Shown: piece after piece, positions 42,362 to 52,013 of the stretch
How positions within the stretch are numbered: the stretch's first letter is position 1
Layout of the letters: every line of letters begins with the position of its first letter
From: Shewanella xiamenensis
GTDB taxonomy: Bacteria; Pseudomonadota; Gammaproteobacteria; Enterobacterales; Shewanellaceae
Assembly: GCF_014647135.1 (NCBI RefSeq)
Contig: NZ_BMOP01000016.1
Coordinates: forward strand, 28,785 to 92,784
Reading direction: 5' to 3'
DNA length: 64,000 bases
Translations under genes and position numbers: made by a program
The notes under the pieces: model-generated
Seen by the model: only the letters and a program-made list of their open reading frames with translations
What the model was told of the DNA's origin: nothing
Database searches by the model: none

Positions 42362-44998
42362 TTATTTCTTCGCTTTCTTCGCTGATGATTCACTTACCCA
42401 TTTACCATTAACATAATGGGCGGACCATCCAGTGGCTTTACCGTCGACTTCAGTCGCCACATATTGCTCTTTGGTTTTACGGCTAAACTTCACCGCCGCC
42501 TTATTGCCGTCATCATCAGCGATAGGTGCATCTGCAAGATACTGATACTTAGGCCATAAGAGTTCACGGTATTTCACTAATTCTTCAACCAGTGGCGCAC
42601 GGGTTTCCCTCGATTTAGGGAAGGTACTGGCCGCTAAGAATATCCCTGCCGCCCCGTCACGCAGCACAAAGTGCGCATCCGACTTACTGCATTTCAGCTC
42701 TGGTAAGTAAATAGGATCTTCTTTTGGTGGCGCCGCTTCACCGTTTTTCAGTAATTTACGGGTATTCTTGCATTCCGCATTCGTACAACCGAAGTACTTA
42801 CCAAAACGACCGTTTTTCAGTTCCATATCATGACCGCAGCGGTCACATTCGATTAATGGGCCTTCGTAACCTTTAATCTTAAATTGCCCTTCTTCGACTT
42901 CATACCCCTCACAAACAGGGTTATTACCACAAACATGCAGTTTGCGTTTTTCGTCGATAAGATAACTGTCCATCGCCGTGCCGCAAATACCACAGCGGTG
43001 CTTGGCACGCAATGCATCGGTTTCGGCATCTTCACTATCGCTGATCGCTTCAATGCCTGGCGTTAAGTTCATGGTGGTTTTGCAGCGCTCTTTTGGTGGC
43101 AACTCGTAACCAGAACAACCGAGGAATACCCCTGTTGTGCCTGTACGGATCCCCATTGGACGACCGCAAGTAGGGCACTTAATATTGGTCATCACCATTT
43201 GATTGAGGCGCATACCGCCCTCTTCCGGTGCTAATTCTGCTTTCTCTAATTGTTTAGTGAAGTCAGCATAGAAACCATCGAGCACTTTTTTCCAATCCAA
43301 CTCACCCTTAGCAACATCGTCGAGGGTCTGTTCCATACTGGCGGTAAAGTCATAGCTCATCAACTCGGCAAAACTATTGACTAAGCGTTCACTGACTATT
43401 TCGCCCATTTTTTCAGCGTAGAAGCGGCGGTTTTCCACTTTCACGTAGCCACGTTCTTGAATCGTCGAAATAATGGTGGCGTAGGTTGACGGACGGCCAA
43501 TACCGCGCTTCTCTAACTCTTTAACCAATGACGCTTCACTGTATCGCGCTGGAGGCTTAGTAAAATGTTGTTTAGGCTCGAGTTCAACGAGAGATAATAC
43601 ATCCCCTTCGTTCACTGCCGGTAGCGTATTGTCTTCTTCGTTTTTCTTCTTGATTGCAGTTTGAACACGGGTCCAACCGTCAAAGCGCAGGATGCGTCCT
43701 GTTGCTTTAAGTTCGTAGTCGCCTGCTTTCACCGTGAGTTTAGTCGCATCGTATTGGGCAGGTGTCATCTGGCAGGAGACAAACTGACGCCAAATTAACT
43801 CGTAAAGGCGCTGCGCATCACGTTCCATATCAGTTAAGGCCGCAGCTTCAACATTGACATTTGAAGGACGAATCGCTTCGTGCGCTTCTTGTGCGCCTTC
43901 CTTAGAACCGTAGCGGATAGGCTCGGCAGGTAAATACTTGGCGCCGTATTCCTTGCTGATCATCTCACGTACGCTGTCTAAGGCCTCTTGGCTTAGGTTT
44001 GTCGAGTCGGTACGCATATACGTGATGTGACCCGCTTCGTACAAGCGCTGCGCCATCATCATGGTTTTCTTCACCCCAAAGCCTAAACGAGTACTGGCCG
44101 CTTGTTGCAGGGTGGAGGTAATAAAGGGGGCGGAAGGTTTACTTTGAGTCGCTTTGTCTTCACGGGCAATCACTTTAAAGCTAGCCGAAGATAAGGCCTG
44201 CACCGCGGCTAACGCTTGTTGCTCGTTGGTTGGCTCAAAAGCTGAATCTAAATACTTAACCACTTCCATGCGCAGTGCTTCGCTGGCTGGCGTATTAAGC
44301 TCAGCATGCACATCCCAAAACTCTTCTGGCACAAAGGCTTTGATTTCGCTTTCACGTTCCACCACGAGACGCACTGCCACAGATTGTACCCGTCCTGCGG
44401 ATAAACCACGGGCAACCTTCTTCCACAACAGTGGTGACACCATAAAGCCGACGACACGGTCTAAAAAGCGTCGTGCCTGTTGGGCATTAACCATATTGGT
44501 GTCGAGGGAAGAAGGCTTACTAAAGGCTTCTTGAATCGCAGATTTGGTGATCTCGTTAAACACCACGCGCTGATACCGTGAAGGATCGCCACCAATCACC
44601 TCTTGCAAATGCCAGGCGATGGCTTCCCCTTCACGGTCTAAGTCCGTTGCGAGATAAATTTGGTCAGCAGAATCGGCTAAGGCTTGCAGCTCTTTAACCA
44701 CTTTCTCTTTACCCGGTAGAATTTGATATTTAGCCGCCCAGCCCTTTTCAGGGTTAACGCCCATACGCGATACCAGCGCTTGATGATCTTTCATCTTTTT
44801 GTATCGCGCCTTTTCTTCTGGCGACATCTTCTTTACTTCGGCGGCAGGTTTCACCTTATCGGTGCCGTCAGATATAGAAGATGTAGGCAGATCACGGATA
44901 TGACCTACGCTCGATTTAACGATGAATTCTTTGCCAAGATATTTATTAATGGTCTTAGCTTTGGCCGGTGATTCGACAATAACTAGCGATTTACCCAT
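42362..44998 (-). CDS. topA: DNA topoisomerase I
   Basis: A type IA topoisomerase that relaxes negative supercoils. With the ATG at 44998 ([22 protein letters not shown]) it has 878 residues. The Toprim domain, the catalytic tyrosine in [13 protein letters not shown] and [17 protein letters not shown] are intact. The C-terminus has three four-cysteine zinc ribbons (starting [18 protein letters not shown] and CDRCGHDME) followed by extra ribbon-like domains. The frame continues to an ATG at 45046 that would add 16 residues; neither start has a convincing ribosome binding site, but [11 protein letters not shown] is the family N-terminus. Confidence 0.96.
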   Translation of the reverse strand: MGKSLVIVESPAKAKTINKYLGKEFIVKSSVGHIRDLPTSSISDGTDKVKPAAEVKKMSPEEKARYKKMKDHQALVSRMGVNPEKGWAAKYQILPGKEKVVKELQALADSADQIYLATDLDREGEAIAWHLQEVIGGDPSRYQRVVFNEITKSAIQEAFSKPSSLDTNMVNAQQARRFLDRVVGFMVSPLLWKKVARGLSAGRVQSVAVRLVVERESEIKAFVPEEFWDVHAELNTPASEALRMEVVKYLDSAFEPTNEQQALAAVQALSSASFKVIAREDKATQSKPSAPFITSTLQQAASTRLGFGVKKTMMMAQRLYEAGHITYMRTDSTNLSQEALDSVREMISKEYGAKYLPAEPIRYGSKEGAQEAHEAIRPSNVNVEAAALTDMERDAQRLYELIWRQFVSCQMTPAQYDATKLTVKAGDYELKATGRILRFDGWTRVQTAIKKKNEEDNTLPAVNEGDVLSLVELEPKQHFTKPPARYSEASLVKELEKRGIGRPSTYATIISTIQERGYVKVENRRFYAEKMGEIVSERLVNSFAELMSYDFTASMEQTLDDVAKGELDWKKVLDGFYADFTKQLEKAELAPEEGGMRLNQMVMTNIKCPTCGRPMGIRTGTTGVFLGCSGYELPPKERCKTTMNLTPGIEAISDSEDAETDALRAKHRCGICGTAMDSYLIDEKRKLHVCGNNPVCEGYEVEEGQFKIKGYEGPLIECDRCGHDMELKNGRFGKYFGCTNAECKNTRKLLKNGEAAPPKEDPIYLPELKCSKSDAHFVLRDGAAGIFLAASTFPKSRETRAPLVEELVKYRELLWPKYQYLADAPIADDDGNKAAVKFSRKTKEQYVATEVDGKATGWSAHYVNGKWVSESSAKKAKK

Positions 44999-45244
44999 AG
45001 TTTGATTTGCGCCAAAAAATCTCAAGAAGGTGGAAATTGGCTCCATATATAGAGGGTTGCATTGAGAGTTTCAAGCTAATCCCTCTTTTATATGTACCAG
45101 CGAGTCACTTTTTAATCAAAGTTGAAAAAATGTAAAAAAAATAATATTGCGTAATTAAAAACTAATATTTCATTATTTGCCAGCAAGCAAGAAATAGTTA
45201 TGCATTTATCGCGAAAAAGTCGCTTTGAGCACAAAACCGTGCGC

Positions 45245-45306
45245 TTGTGCCCACAAAAACCTTCAGTATACTGGGTCGCTTCAGGGACCATTTGAATAAA
45301 TAATAA
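45245..45306 (+). promoter_or_regulatory. Likely astB promoter with ARG-box-like element
   Basis: TTGTGC (45245-45250), 16-base spacer, TATACT (45267-45272) is a fair sigma-70 promoter. TTTGAATAAATAATAA (45291-45306) resembles one ARG box (consensus arms TNTGAAT and ATTCANA) but only its left arm matches well, so ArgR control is plausible, not shown. Confidence 0.4.
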
Positions 45307-45330
45307 CCTTCCCTATCACAAGGATATGCA

Positions 45331-46665
45331 ATGAAGCACTTTGAAGCGAATTTCGACGGACTCGTTGGGCCAACCCACAATTATGCCGGTTTGTCTTTTG
45401 GCAATGTGGCCTCACTCAACAACGCCGCTTTAGTCTCTAATCCTAAAGCCGCCGCTAAACAAGGTTTGCAAAAAGCCAAAGCACTCGCTGATTTAGGGAT
45501 GATCCAAGGCATGTTAGCGCCACAAGAGCGCCCCGATCTTAACACGTTGCGCCGAATTGGTTTTTCTGGCAGCGATGCCCAAGTTTTACAACAAGCCGCT
45601 AAAACCGCGCCTGCACTACTTAATGCCTGTTGCAGTGCTTCAAGCATGTGGACGGCTAATGCGGCTACCGTGTCACCCAGTGCCGACACCCGTGATGGTA
45701 AACTGCATTTTACGCCCGCTAATCTGGTCGATAAGTTGCATCGCAGCATCGAGCCCATCACAACGGGGCGCATCTTAACAGCAACTTTCAATGATCCCCA
45801 CTATTTTCATCACCATAATCATTTACCTGAGCATAATAGCTTCGGTGATGAGGGCGCAGCGAACCACACTCGCCTGTGTCAGGAATACGGCCATGCTGGG
45901 GTTGAACTCTTTGTTTATGGACAAGAGGCGACAAATCCTCATGCTCCTAAACCACTGAAATATCCGGCAAGACAAACCCTCGAGGCCTCGATGGCGATAG
46001 CAAGATTGCATCAACTCGAAGAGGATAACTGCGTTTTTATTCAACAAAATCCCGACGTGATTGATCAAGGCGTATTTCACAATGATGTGATTGCCGTGGG
46101 TAACCAAAATGTGCTTTTTTACCACGAGCAAGCATTTTTAAATACACAGGCAAAATTGGATGAAATAAAACGCAAACTCAATACCGAGTTATATTTTATC
46201 GAAGTTCCAACCGCCAAAGTGGCGATTAACGATGCGGTGAAAAGTTATCTATTTAATACCCAAATCATCACTCTCCCCTCAGGAGAGATGGCGATCATTG
46301 CCCCAACCGACTGCCAAGAAAACCCCGCTGTTTATGCTTATTTAAATGAGCTACTCACCTTAAATACGCCAATCAAACAAGTGCGGTATTTCGATGTGAA
46401 ACAAAGCATGCAAAATGGCGGCGGCCCAGCCTGCTTACGTTTACGGGTTGCCATGAATGAGCGCGAAGTTGCCGCAGTAAATCAGCACACTTTACTTAAC
46501 GATGCTTTATTTGCACGTTTAAACGCTTGGGTAGATAAGCACTATCGCGACCGTTTATCAACTCAGGATTTAGCCGATCCGCAATTAGTTATCGAATCAC
46601 GCACCGCACTAGATGAGCTCACTCAAATCATGAAACTCGGGAGCGTATATCCATTCCAGCGATAG
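45331..46665 (+). CDS. astB: N-succinylarginine dihydrolase
   Basis: It hydrolyses N2-succinylarginine to succinylornithine, CO2 and two ammonia in the arginine succinyltransferase (AST) pathway. The 444 residues match the family (447 in E. coli). The N-terminal [38 protein letters not shown] and the C-terminal [12 protein letters not shown] with the catalytic cysteine are all present. Unlike the E. coli astCADBE operon, this gene stands alone next to topA, as in other Shewanella, so the rest of the pathway must lie elsewhere. Confidence 0.97.
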   Translation: MKHFEANFDGLVGPTHNYAGLSFGNVASLNNAALVSNPKAAAKQGLQKAKALADLGMIQGMLAPQERPDLNTLRRIGFSGSDAQVLQQAAKTAPALLNACCSASSMWTANAATVSPSADTRDGKLHFTPANLVDKLHRSIEPITTGRILTATFNDPHYFHHHNHLPEHNSFGDEGAANHTRLCQEYGHAGVELFVYGQEATNPHAPKPLKYPARQTLEASMAIARLHQLEEDNCVFIQQNPDVIDQGVFHNDVIAVGNQNVLFYHEQAFLNTQAKLDEIKRKLNTELYFIEVPTAKVAINDAVKSYLFNTQIITLPSGEMAIIAPTDCQENPAVYAYLNELLTLNTPIKQVRYFDVKQSMQNGGGPACLRLRVAMNEREVAAVNQHTLLNDALFARLNAWVDKHYRDRLSTQDLADPQLVIESRTALDELTQIMKLGSVYPFQR

Positions 46666-46700
46666 TGTTTCAGTAAAAAGTAACGTTAGTTAATCGCATA

Positions 46701-46733
46701 ATGAGGCCCCCAATGTTGGGGCCTCATTTTTTG
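46701..46733 (+). terminator. Terminator after astB
   Basis: ATGAGGCCCC (46701-46710) pairs with GGGGCCTCAT (46718-46727), with extra AA/TT pairs in the loop, and is followed by a T run to 46732. Confidence 0.93.
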
Positions 46734-46748
46734 AGTGCTTCGAATTTA

Positions 46749-47246
46749 TCAGGAAAATAATTCAACTGGGGGGTCATTAGGCGTTAGCTGCAACTCGGTT
46801 TCAAACGACATGCCCAATTTTTTCAACAGCGACTTAGAGGCCTGATTATGTGGGCTGACAATCGCGACAATCCGTTCAATCCCTAAGGTTTTACCGAATT
46901 CCAGTGATGCCCTAGCGGCTTCAAACGCATAGCCTTTGCCCCAATATTGAGGCAAAAAAGCATAACCTAAATCCACATCCTTCAGCGTGGGTCTTTTAAT
47001 TAACCCGCAGATCCCAATCGGAAAACCATTTTCGGCCAGTACCACTGCAAATAACCCAAAACCATGCTCGCGATAGCTGATAGCAGGCCCATTAGCGATA
47101 TAATCCTTGGCGTCCTGCAAGCTACGCACTCCTTTATCGCCAATATTGTCGATAAATCCTTGGGTGTTGAGTAGCACCAAAATAAATGACGCATCATCGG
47201 GCGTTAACTGCCGCAGCAGTAATCTTGGGGTTTGGGCAACTTGCAT
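46749..47246 (-). CDS. GNAT-family N-acetyltransferase (RimJ/RimL-like)
   Basis: A 165-residue acetyltransferase of the Acetyltransf_3 type: TPRLLLRQLTPDDASFI at the start, GICGLIKRPTLKDVDLGYAF in the central strands, and the acetyl-CoA-binding QYWGKGYAFEAARASLEFG with IVSPHNQASKSLLKKLGMSFE. The substrate is not deducible. I choose the ATG at 47246 because GGGAG lies eight bases upstream; an ATG five codons earlier (47261) has no ribosome binding site. It shares direction with the nitroreductase gene upstream and is 34 bases from it. Confidence 0.88.
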   Translation of the reverse strand: MQVAQTPRLLLRQLTPDDASFILVLLNTQGFIDNIGDKGVRSLQDAKDYIANGPAISYREHGFGLFAVVLAENGFPIGICGLIKRPTLKDVDLGYAFLPQYWGKGYAFEAARASLEFGKTLGIERIVAIVSPHNQASKSLLKKLGMSFETELQLTPNDPPVELFS

Positions 47247-47280
47247 ACTAAGGACTCCCATTCAGAGGGGATAAACTAGG

Positions 47281-47829
47281 TTATAGGTAACGGACGTACT
47301 GGCTGCCATCCTTTTGCGGTTTTTTCGGTGCGGCTACCGCTGGGGTGCCAACATATAAAAAGCCGACGATTTGATCCTCTGGCGCTAAACCTAACGCTGC
47401 ATTCACATTGGCATCGAAGGCAAAATCTCCCGTGCGCCACACTGCGCCTAATCCTAAGGCGAATGCCGCTTGCTGCATTGCCATCGTAGCGCAGCCCGCT
47501 GCAATTTGCTGCTCGAGCACTGGCACTTTAGGATGTTGTTGGGTTTTCGCTACAACCGTAATCACCATGGGCGCACGCATCGGCATCCCTTTGGCTTTGT
47601 TGATAAAATCTTCATCTGCGCCGCTGGCTTTGGCGGCATTAACATAGATATCCGCTAAGGTGTCTAAACCCTTCCCCGTGGCAATAATAAATTCCCACGG
47701 CGCTAACGCGCCATGATCCGGCACTCGAATCGCCGCATCTAAAATGATTTTAAGCTCATGCTCATTGGGTGCTGGCGCGGTTAATCTTGGAGTAGATTGG
47801 CGGGTGAGTAAAAGTTCGATAGCGTCCAA
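47281..47829 (-). CDS. Nitroreductase-family NAD(P)H oxidoreductase (YdjA type)
   Basis: A 182-residue FMN-dependent oxidoreductase at the small end of the nitroreductase superfamily, close to E. coli YdjA (183 residues). Motifs are LLTRQSTPRLTAPAP, RVPDHGALAPWEFI, AFALGLGAVWRTGDF and DQIVGFLYVGTPA. The physiological substrate of YdjA is not known. The start is TTG at 47829, with AGGGA seven bases upstream. It probably shares a transcript with the GNAT gene. Confidence 0.88.
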   Translation of the reverse strand: MDAIELLLTRQSTPRLTAPAPNEHELKIILDAAIRVPDHGALAPWEFIIATGKGLDTLADIYVNAAKASGADEDFINKAKGMPMRAPMVITVVAKTQQHPKVPVLEQQIAAGCATMAMQQAAFALGLGAVWRTGDFAFDANVNAALGLAPEDQIVGFLYVGTPAVAAPKKPQKDGSQYVRYL

Positions 47830-47903
47830 GTGATTATCCCTGTTCTTATAAATGGGTGCGTATAAATTGGCTCAAGCATAGCAAATTGCGGCTAAAGAGG
47901 TAC

Positions 47904-47929
47904 AAAAAATCCCACGTAAAAGTGGGATT
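47904..47929 (-). terminator. Terminator after doxX gene
   Basis: AATCCCAC and GTGGGATT (47908-47915 and 47922-47929) form an eight-base stem; on the minus strand a TTTTTTG tract follows. It lies 30 bases past the DoxX stop. Confidence 0.82.
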
Positions 47930-47958
47930 GAAAGCGTTTACAGGCAACGTCGCTCGGC

Positions 47959-48552
47959 TTACTTTACGCCATAACGCTTAGCGATAACGTAATCAAGACT
48001 GGTATAACGCCCACCACCTAGGCTTAAGAGTGCCAGCAACATAATGAAATAGGTCACCGCAAACTCAATGCCATTATTCAATACAACCAAGTTACCTGAA
48101 CTGGTTAACCAATCGTAATTGCCGTATTGCTGCAACAGGGATTTGGCCTTATCCAGCTTGTCACCCGCTTCGAGCACCCGCTCATTTGCCAGCCATGAAC
48201 TGCCATCGGCAATTGCCAACCAACCATTAGGCCAATGCACGGTAAAAGCGGCCACCAGCATAGTGATCATCAGCGGGATAGAAATCAGTCGCGTGGCTAA
48301 TCCGAGTAATAACAAAATCGCCCCAAAAAACTCAGTGCCCGCCGCCAGCGCGGCCATTAATGTCGGCATTGGTAGACCCAGCCCCCAGTCGGGATTCGCA
48401 AACCAAGCGACGGTGTCTTCAAAATGTGCGAGTTTGTTATACCCAGCCTGCATCAGTACAGGTGCAAGATAGAGCCTAAGGGCCAAGGGTGCGAGTCCAT
48501 CAAACAGACGGCTAGCATTGAGTGATTTTTGATAAAATGAAACGAGGGACAT
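47959..48552 (-). CDS. DoxX-family membrane protein
   Basis: A 197-residue inner-membrane protein with about four hydrophobic helices, in the DoxX/YphA family. The N-terminal APLALRLYLAPVLMQAGYNKL, the second block GTEFFGAILLLLGLATRLISIPLMITMLVAA and the C-terminal TYFIMLLALLSLGGGRYTSLDYVI are typical. An insert of about 45 residues (GWLAIADGSSWLANERVLEAG onward) sits between helices 3 and 4 and probably faces the periplasm. Roles range from terminal oxidase subunits to redox stress complexes in the family; here it is not known. It follows the DUF6279 lipoprotein gene by 51 bases. Confidence 0.85.
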   Translation of the reverse strand: MSLVSFYQKSLNASRLFDGLAPLALRLYLAPVLMQAGYNKLAHFEDTVAWFANPDWGLGLPMPTLMAALAAGTEFFGAILLLLGLATRLISIPLMITMLVAAFTVHWPNGWLAIADGSSWLANERVLEAGDKLDKAKSLLQQYGNYDWLTSSGNLVVLNNGIEFAVTYFIMLLALLSLGGGRYTSLDYVIAKRYGVK

Positions 48553-48603
48553 GGGCTATATCTTCAACAAAATGACGTTGTTCAATAGACCTTGTCACCA
48601 GGA

Positions 48604-49476
48604 TTAATCTTTCATAGTCTTAACAGCCTTTTCGATTCCCTCTTGATTTAATTCGCGAAGATCTTGAATAAGCTTGTTCAGCTTCTTATAAAAATGTTTC
48701 GACTGCTTAGGTGTCAAACTAGCATTAATGGCCAGCAATAACGCCCCAAAGGCCTCGGTGTTTTGCCTTAAAATAGCGCGGTGTTTTTCTGATTTAAGCT
48801 CGTCTGGCTGTGTCATCAGCAACGTCAAACGCTCGGTCAGCAGCGGAATATCGCTGCGCTGCCCAAGGGCAACCTCAAATTGGCGCAGCCATTCATGGCG
48901 GTAGTCGAGCCACATATCTAGGGTGGATAGCCGCTGTTGATTATATTGATGGATAAGGGCTTTTTGATCATCCGTTACGCTCCCCAGCCAGTCATCGAAT
49001 TGCTCGATAAGATTCTCATCGGCCTCTTGTTGTAACTGCTCTGGAGTTTTACCGGCAAATTCCTTAATCAATTCCTGCTCGTCTTTTCGAGACTGGGTAA
49101 GAATTTGCTTTACCTGAGAATCCGTTAATGATGCGATGATCGGCAACATGTCAGGTAGCGCAAACTCAAATAACCTAAACCAATGCCGCTTGGCGAGTGT
49201 GACATGCTCAGCCCAAAGCGCAGGGGTTAAGGTATTGGTTTGAATGAGATGTTCAACTTCGGTTAACTGCGCCACATAGTGAGCAAGCTCTTCAGATTGA
49301 TGCCAACGCACAAACTTTTCGATAAGCCGATCCATACTCTTTTGCTGAGTTTTATCTAAAGTGACATAGTCATCAAATTCCCAACCGATAGCCCAATCCA
49401 GAAAATGGTAACTAAACTTAGTCGAACACGCGGATACCCCAAACACCAATACCAACAGCAACAAGGTTTTTTTCAT
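48604..49476 (-). CDS. DUF6279-like lipoprotein
   Basis: A 290-residue lipoprotein: signal peptide with lipobox VSAC at about residues 15-18, then a helical body typical of DUF6279 proteins (YHFLDWAIGWEFDDYVTLDKTQQKSMDRLIEKFVRWH in outline, seen here as LDWAIGWEFDDYVTLDK and RWHQSEELAHYV). Residue +2 after the cysteine is Ser, which favours outer-membrane sorting. The family has no known function. I use the ATG at 49476 rather than the TTG one codon before it. It lies 178 bases after the kinase-like gene, so membership in the thiamine transcript is uncertain. Confidence 0.75.
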   Translation of the reverse strand: MKKTLLLLVLVFGVSACSTKFSYHFLDWAIGWEFDDYVTLDKTQQKSMDRLIEKFVRWHQSEELAHYVAQLTEVEHLIQTNTLTPALWAEHVTLAKRHWFRLFEFALPDMLPIIASLTDSQVKQILTQSRKDEQELIKEFAGKTPEQLQQEADENLIEQFDDWLGSVTDDQKALIHQYNQQRLSTLDMWLDYRHEWLRQFEVALGQRSDIPLLTERLTLLMTQPDELKSEKHRAILRQNTEAFGALLLAINASLTPKQSKHFYKKLNKLIQDLRELNQEGIEKAVKTMKD

Positions 49477-49654
49477 CAATTTGCGTCCTTTCTCTCTTTG
49501 TCATCCTACGACACCCAAGTTAACAAAAAGTTGCATCAATAACATAGCAGTAAACATCACGCAGTGTTTGACCTTAACTGTTTTGCTTAAGTGGTTTTAC
49601 AGAGGATTATGGGTGCAAGCATCTTTGACTAAGTGTGGTAGCGTAAAGATGTGT

Positions 49655-50794
49655 TTAAGCGTCTTGGCTTACCAGCGGCCAAAAGCTATCAAACCAAGCA
49701 AGATACGCCTGCTGACGCTCTACATCGGTTTGCGCCGCCATCAGTAGCGCCCAGTAAAGCGCAAACACCCAATACATTTCAATTGCAGCTGGAATCGCCG
49801 TTATTGCTGTGGATGTGAGGCCTGGATGTTTTGCAAGATATTGCTGCACTAAAATATGCCGCTGTGCTGGCGTTAATCTGTGGGTCGCCAGCACAGCGGC
49901 CAGCTCACATAAAGGATGAGAGGCAGTCGCGTATTCAAAGTCGATACAATACAGCCGGTTATCCTTTAGCAGCAGATTATGGGGATTTAAGTCTCGATGG
50001 CAAAATTGCGCCGCCACCAAACAATCGGCTAACGTGTTTGTCCAACGATGAATTTGCGGTTGTAAGCCCAACAATGAGTCCAACCGCGTCTGCCAAGCGC
50101 TACCTTTATCGGTTTCAGCAAAGGCTAATAACTGCTGATGATATTGCTGCCACTGCTCTGTCACGCTGATGTGATAAGGCCCAGCGGATTGCAAGCGTAG
50201 CTGTTGCAATAATTGCTGCAATAGAGCATGTGCATAATTTGGGCACTGGAATTCAAGTAATGTCAGCGGTGTGAACTCTGCGGCGAAAGACTGAGGCGTG
50301 GGAGTCTCGTATAATGCGCACTCAAGATTTTCAGCATGCGCTTGCAGCCACCTTTGCACCCACAGTTCTCCATGGATGAATTCGGCCGCACTACACTGAT
50401 ATTCCAAGTCGCTCCAGTTAACCACGTGATAAAAATCAGCCCCGTCGCCGAGCATTTCCGGCGTCCGAGAAACGTTAACTCGACAGGCAATCTCCTGTGA
50501 TTCGATAAATGCACTTACATAGTAACGATGATCGCAACTTGCCCATATCAGCTCAGGCGCAAGCTTTGCCTTAGCTAGATTACGCCAATAAAACAACTCC
50601 TGCTCTCGAGAACAAAACCGGTCGGCGGCATCGGCATTAAGACGTAATACGTATTGTGCCGCAGATGTTTGGATATGATAGTTATGATTACTTAATCCAC
50701 CCGCCAACTCGTGGATATGCGTGATATGGCTTAGCCCTGCCTGGCGTAATATCGGAACCAGCCTTGCAAACACCTCAGCAGATAACGGCTGCAT
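49655..50794 (-). CDS. Choline/thiamine kinase-like phosphotransferase in thiamine cluster
   Basis: A 379-residue aminoglycoside-phosphotransferase-fold kinase. The glycine-rich loop is ELAGGLSNHNYHI (about 27-39), the catalytic loop FCHRDLNPHNLLL with its HRD aspartate and asparagine, and the metal aspartate in YCIDFEYA. It is longer than E. coli thiamine kinase ThiK (274). Position at the end of a TPP-riboswitch-led set (receiver, YkoF-like, PnuT) makes thiamine kinase the best guess: it would trap imported thiamine as TMP, needed because PnuT-type carriers do not energise uptake. Choline or another alcohol is the alternative. No thiamine pyrophosphokinase domain is visible. Confidence 0.75.
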   Translation of the reverse strand: MQPLSAEVFARLVPILRQAGLSHITHIHELAGGLSNHNYHIQTSAAQYVLRLNADAADRFCSREQELFYWRNLAKAKLAPELIWASCDHRYYVSAFIESQEIACRVNVSRTPEMLGDGADFYHVVNWSDLEYQCSAAEFIHGELWVQRWLQAHAENLECALYETPTPQSFAAEFTPLTLLEFQCPNYAHALLQQLLQQLRLQSAGPYHISVTEQWQQYHQQLLAFAETDKGSAWQTRLDSLLGLQPQIHRWTNTLADCLVAAQFCHRDLNPHNLLLKDNRLYCIDFEYATASHPLCELAAVLATHRLTPAQRHILVQQYLAKHPGLTSTAITAIPAAIEMYWVFALYWALLMAAQTDVERQQAYLAWFDSFWPLVSQDA

Positions 50795-50868
50795 TAACGG
50801 CTTACCACTGATGTTGCAGTTAAGATCTTAGGTGTTGGCAGTTGATCCATATCAGTATTTGTCATCAC

Positions 50869-51534
50869 TTAACCAAGTAACTTAGCGGCACGTTCGCCAT
50901 TAAGATTGAGACGACTCTCGGCCAGTGCGGTGCGCCATAGGAAATAGCCCACAACAGCTAACCCCACATAAAGCACAAATAATAATGAGGTCAGCATAAG
51001 GCCTTTACTCAAGTAGAGGTAAATCGACACCAGATCGATAACGACCCAATACAGCCAGTTCTCCAACACTTTTTTGGCGACTAAATAGGTGGTCATCACC
51101 GCAAAACAGGTGGTCGCAGCATCGAGATAAGGAAAAGAAGCTTGAGTAAAGGTCGCCATACCATGACCAATACCAAGGGAGACTAGCGTCGTTGCAGCAA
51201 TCAACTTTAAATGTGTTTTCAGCGGCCAAGTGGTCACCTTAACACCTTGATGTTTATCACCACCTTGAGTCCAGAGCCAATATCCATAAAGTGCCATGCC
51301 CATATAATAGATATTGAGCATCGACTCCATCAGCAATGCTACTTTCCAAAACAACACAGTGTAAATGGCCGTGCTGGTAAATGCCGCCGCCCAGCACCAT
51401 ACGCTTGCCTTCATAGCCAGTAGCAAATACGCCATGGCTAATACCACAGCAAGTGCTTCCCACGCGGTCATCACATGGACTTCCCCAAGGGCGGCATTAA
51501 CACTATTGACTAGCGTTAACCATAAATCTGTCAT
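50869..51534 (-). CDS. pnuT: PnuC/PnuT-family transporter, probable thiamine permease
   Basis: A 221-residue inner-membrane protein with about seven helices of the PnuC (nicotinamide riboside) family. The family motifs are seen in WEALAVVLAMAYLLLAMKASVWCWAAAF, NIYYMGMALYGYWLWTQGG and ENWLYWVVIDLVSIYLYLSKGL. PnuC-type carriers work by facilitated diffusion and rely on a kinase inside. Its place behind a TPP riboswitch, with a receptor upstream and a kinase downstream, indicates the thiamine-specific PnuT branch instead of nicotinamide riboside. The kinase gene follows after 74 bases. Confidence 0.85.
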   Translation of the reverse strand: MTDLWLTLVNSVNAALGEVHVMTAWEALAVVLAMAYLLLAMKASVWCWAAAFTSTAIYTVLFWKVALLMESMLNIYYMGMALYGYWLWTQGGDKHQGVKVTTWPLKTHLKLIAATTLVSLGIGHGMATFTQASFPYLDAATTCFAVMTTYLVAKKVLENWLYWVVIDLVSIYLYLSKGLMLTSLLFVLYVGLAVVGYFLWRTALAESRLNLNGERAAKLLG

Positions 51535-51650
51535 TGCCTTACTCTCACGATAAATCGCATTCTAAAAACCTGTAGGCTTGAGCCGTAACTGAGTGAGCGA
51601 GCCTTAGCTTAACCACTGATATCGCGCAGTGGCTTAGCTCATTAAAGGCG

Positions 51651-51911
51651 TTACTCGCTGTGGGCTAAATTTAGCTCGCCACCAATAAACTTACACACAA
51701 ACACGGCTTTGCCCCACTTCTCATGGGCGGCTTGCATTTCGGTGGCCAGCATCGCCATCACGTCCGAATAGTCGCCGCACACTTGGGTCGCCATCGCATT
51801 GGTAACACGTTGAATCGTTGGATAACTGTCTAAACGATGAATAAACCATTTAATTGGATCGAGGTAGTTTTCATTAAAGGGATACATGCTAATTTCGGCG
51901 GTCAGTTTCAT
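51651..51911 (-). CDS. Single-domain YkoF-like thiamine/HMP-binding protein
   Basis: An 86-residue protein that matches one repeat of the YkoF family: MKLTAEISMYPFNENYLDPI at the start, FIHRLDS, MATQVCGDYSDVMAMLATEM and KAVFVCKFIGGEL. Bacillus YkoF has two such ACT-like domains and binds thiamine and the HMP moiety; this one has a single domain, so a dimer may be needed. There is no signal peptide, so it is cytoplasmic. I start at the ATG at 51911 with AAGGA seven bases upstream. It lies between the TonB-dependent receptor and PnuT, 102 bases from the receptor stop, within the TPP-controlled set. Confidence 0.75.
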   Translation of the reverse strand: MKLTAEISMYPFNENYLDPIKWFIHRLDSYPTIQRVTNAMATQVCGDYSDVMAMLATEMQAAHEKWGKAVFVCKFIGGELNLAHSE

Positions 51912-52013
51912 CTTCAATCCTTATTTCAAATACTTATTATAAAAATAGCCGCACCGTGAAAAGGTATAGCATGAAGCCTCAAGTCTCTCTCCACAGCGCG
52001 GCTAGCTTGGGTA

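Noticed and set aside
48604..49476. DUF6279 lipoprotein as part of the thiamine module
   Set aside because: A 178-base gap separates it from the kinase gene and nothing in it suggests vitamin binding; it stays outside the module until co-transcription is shown.
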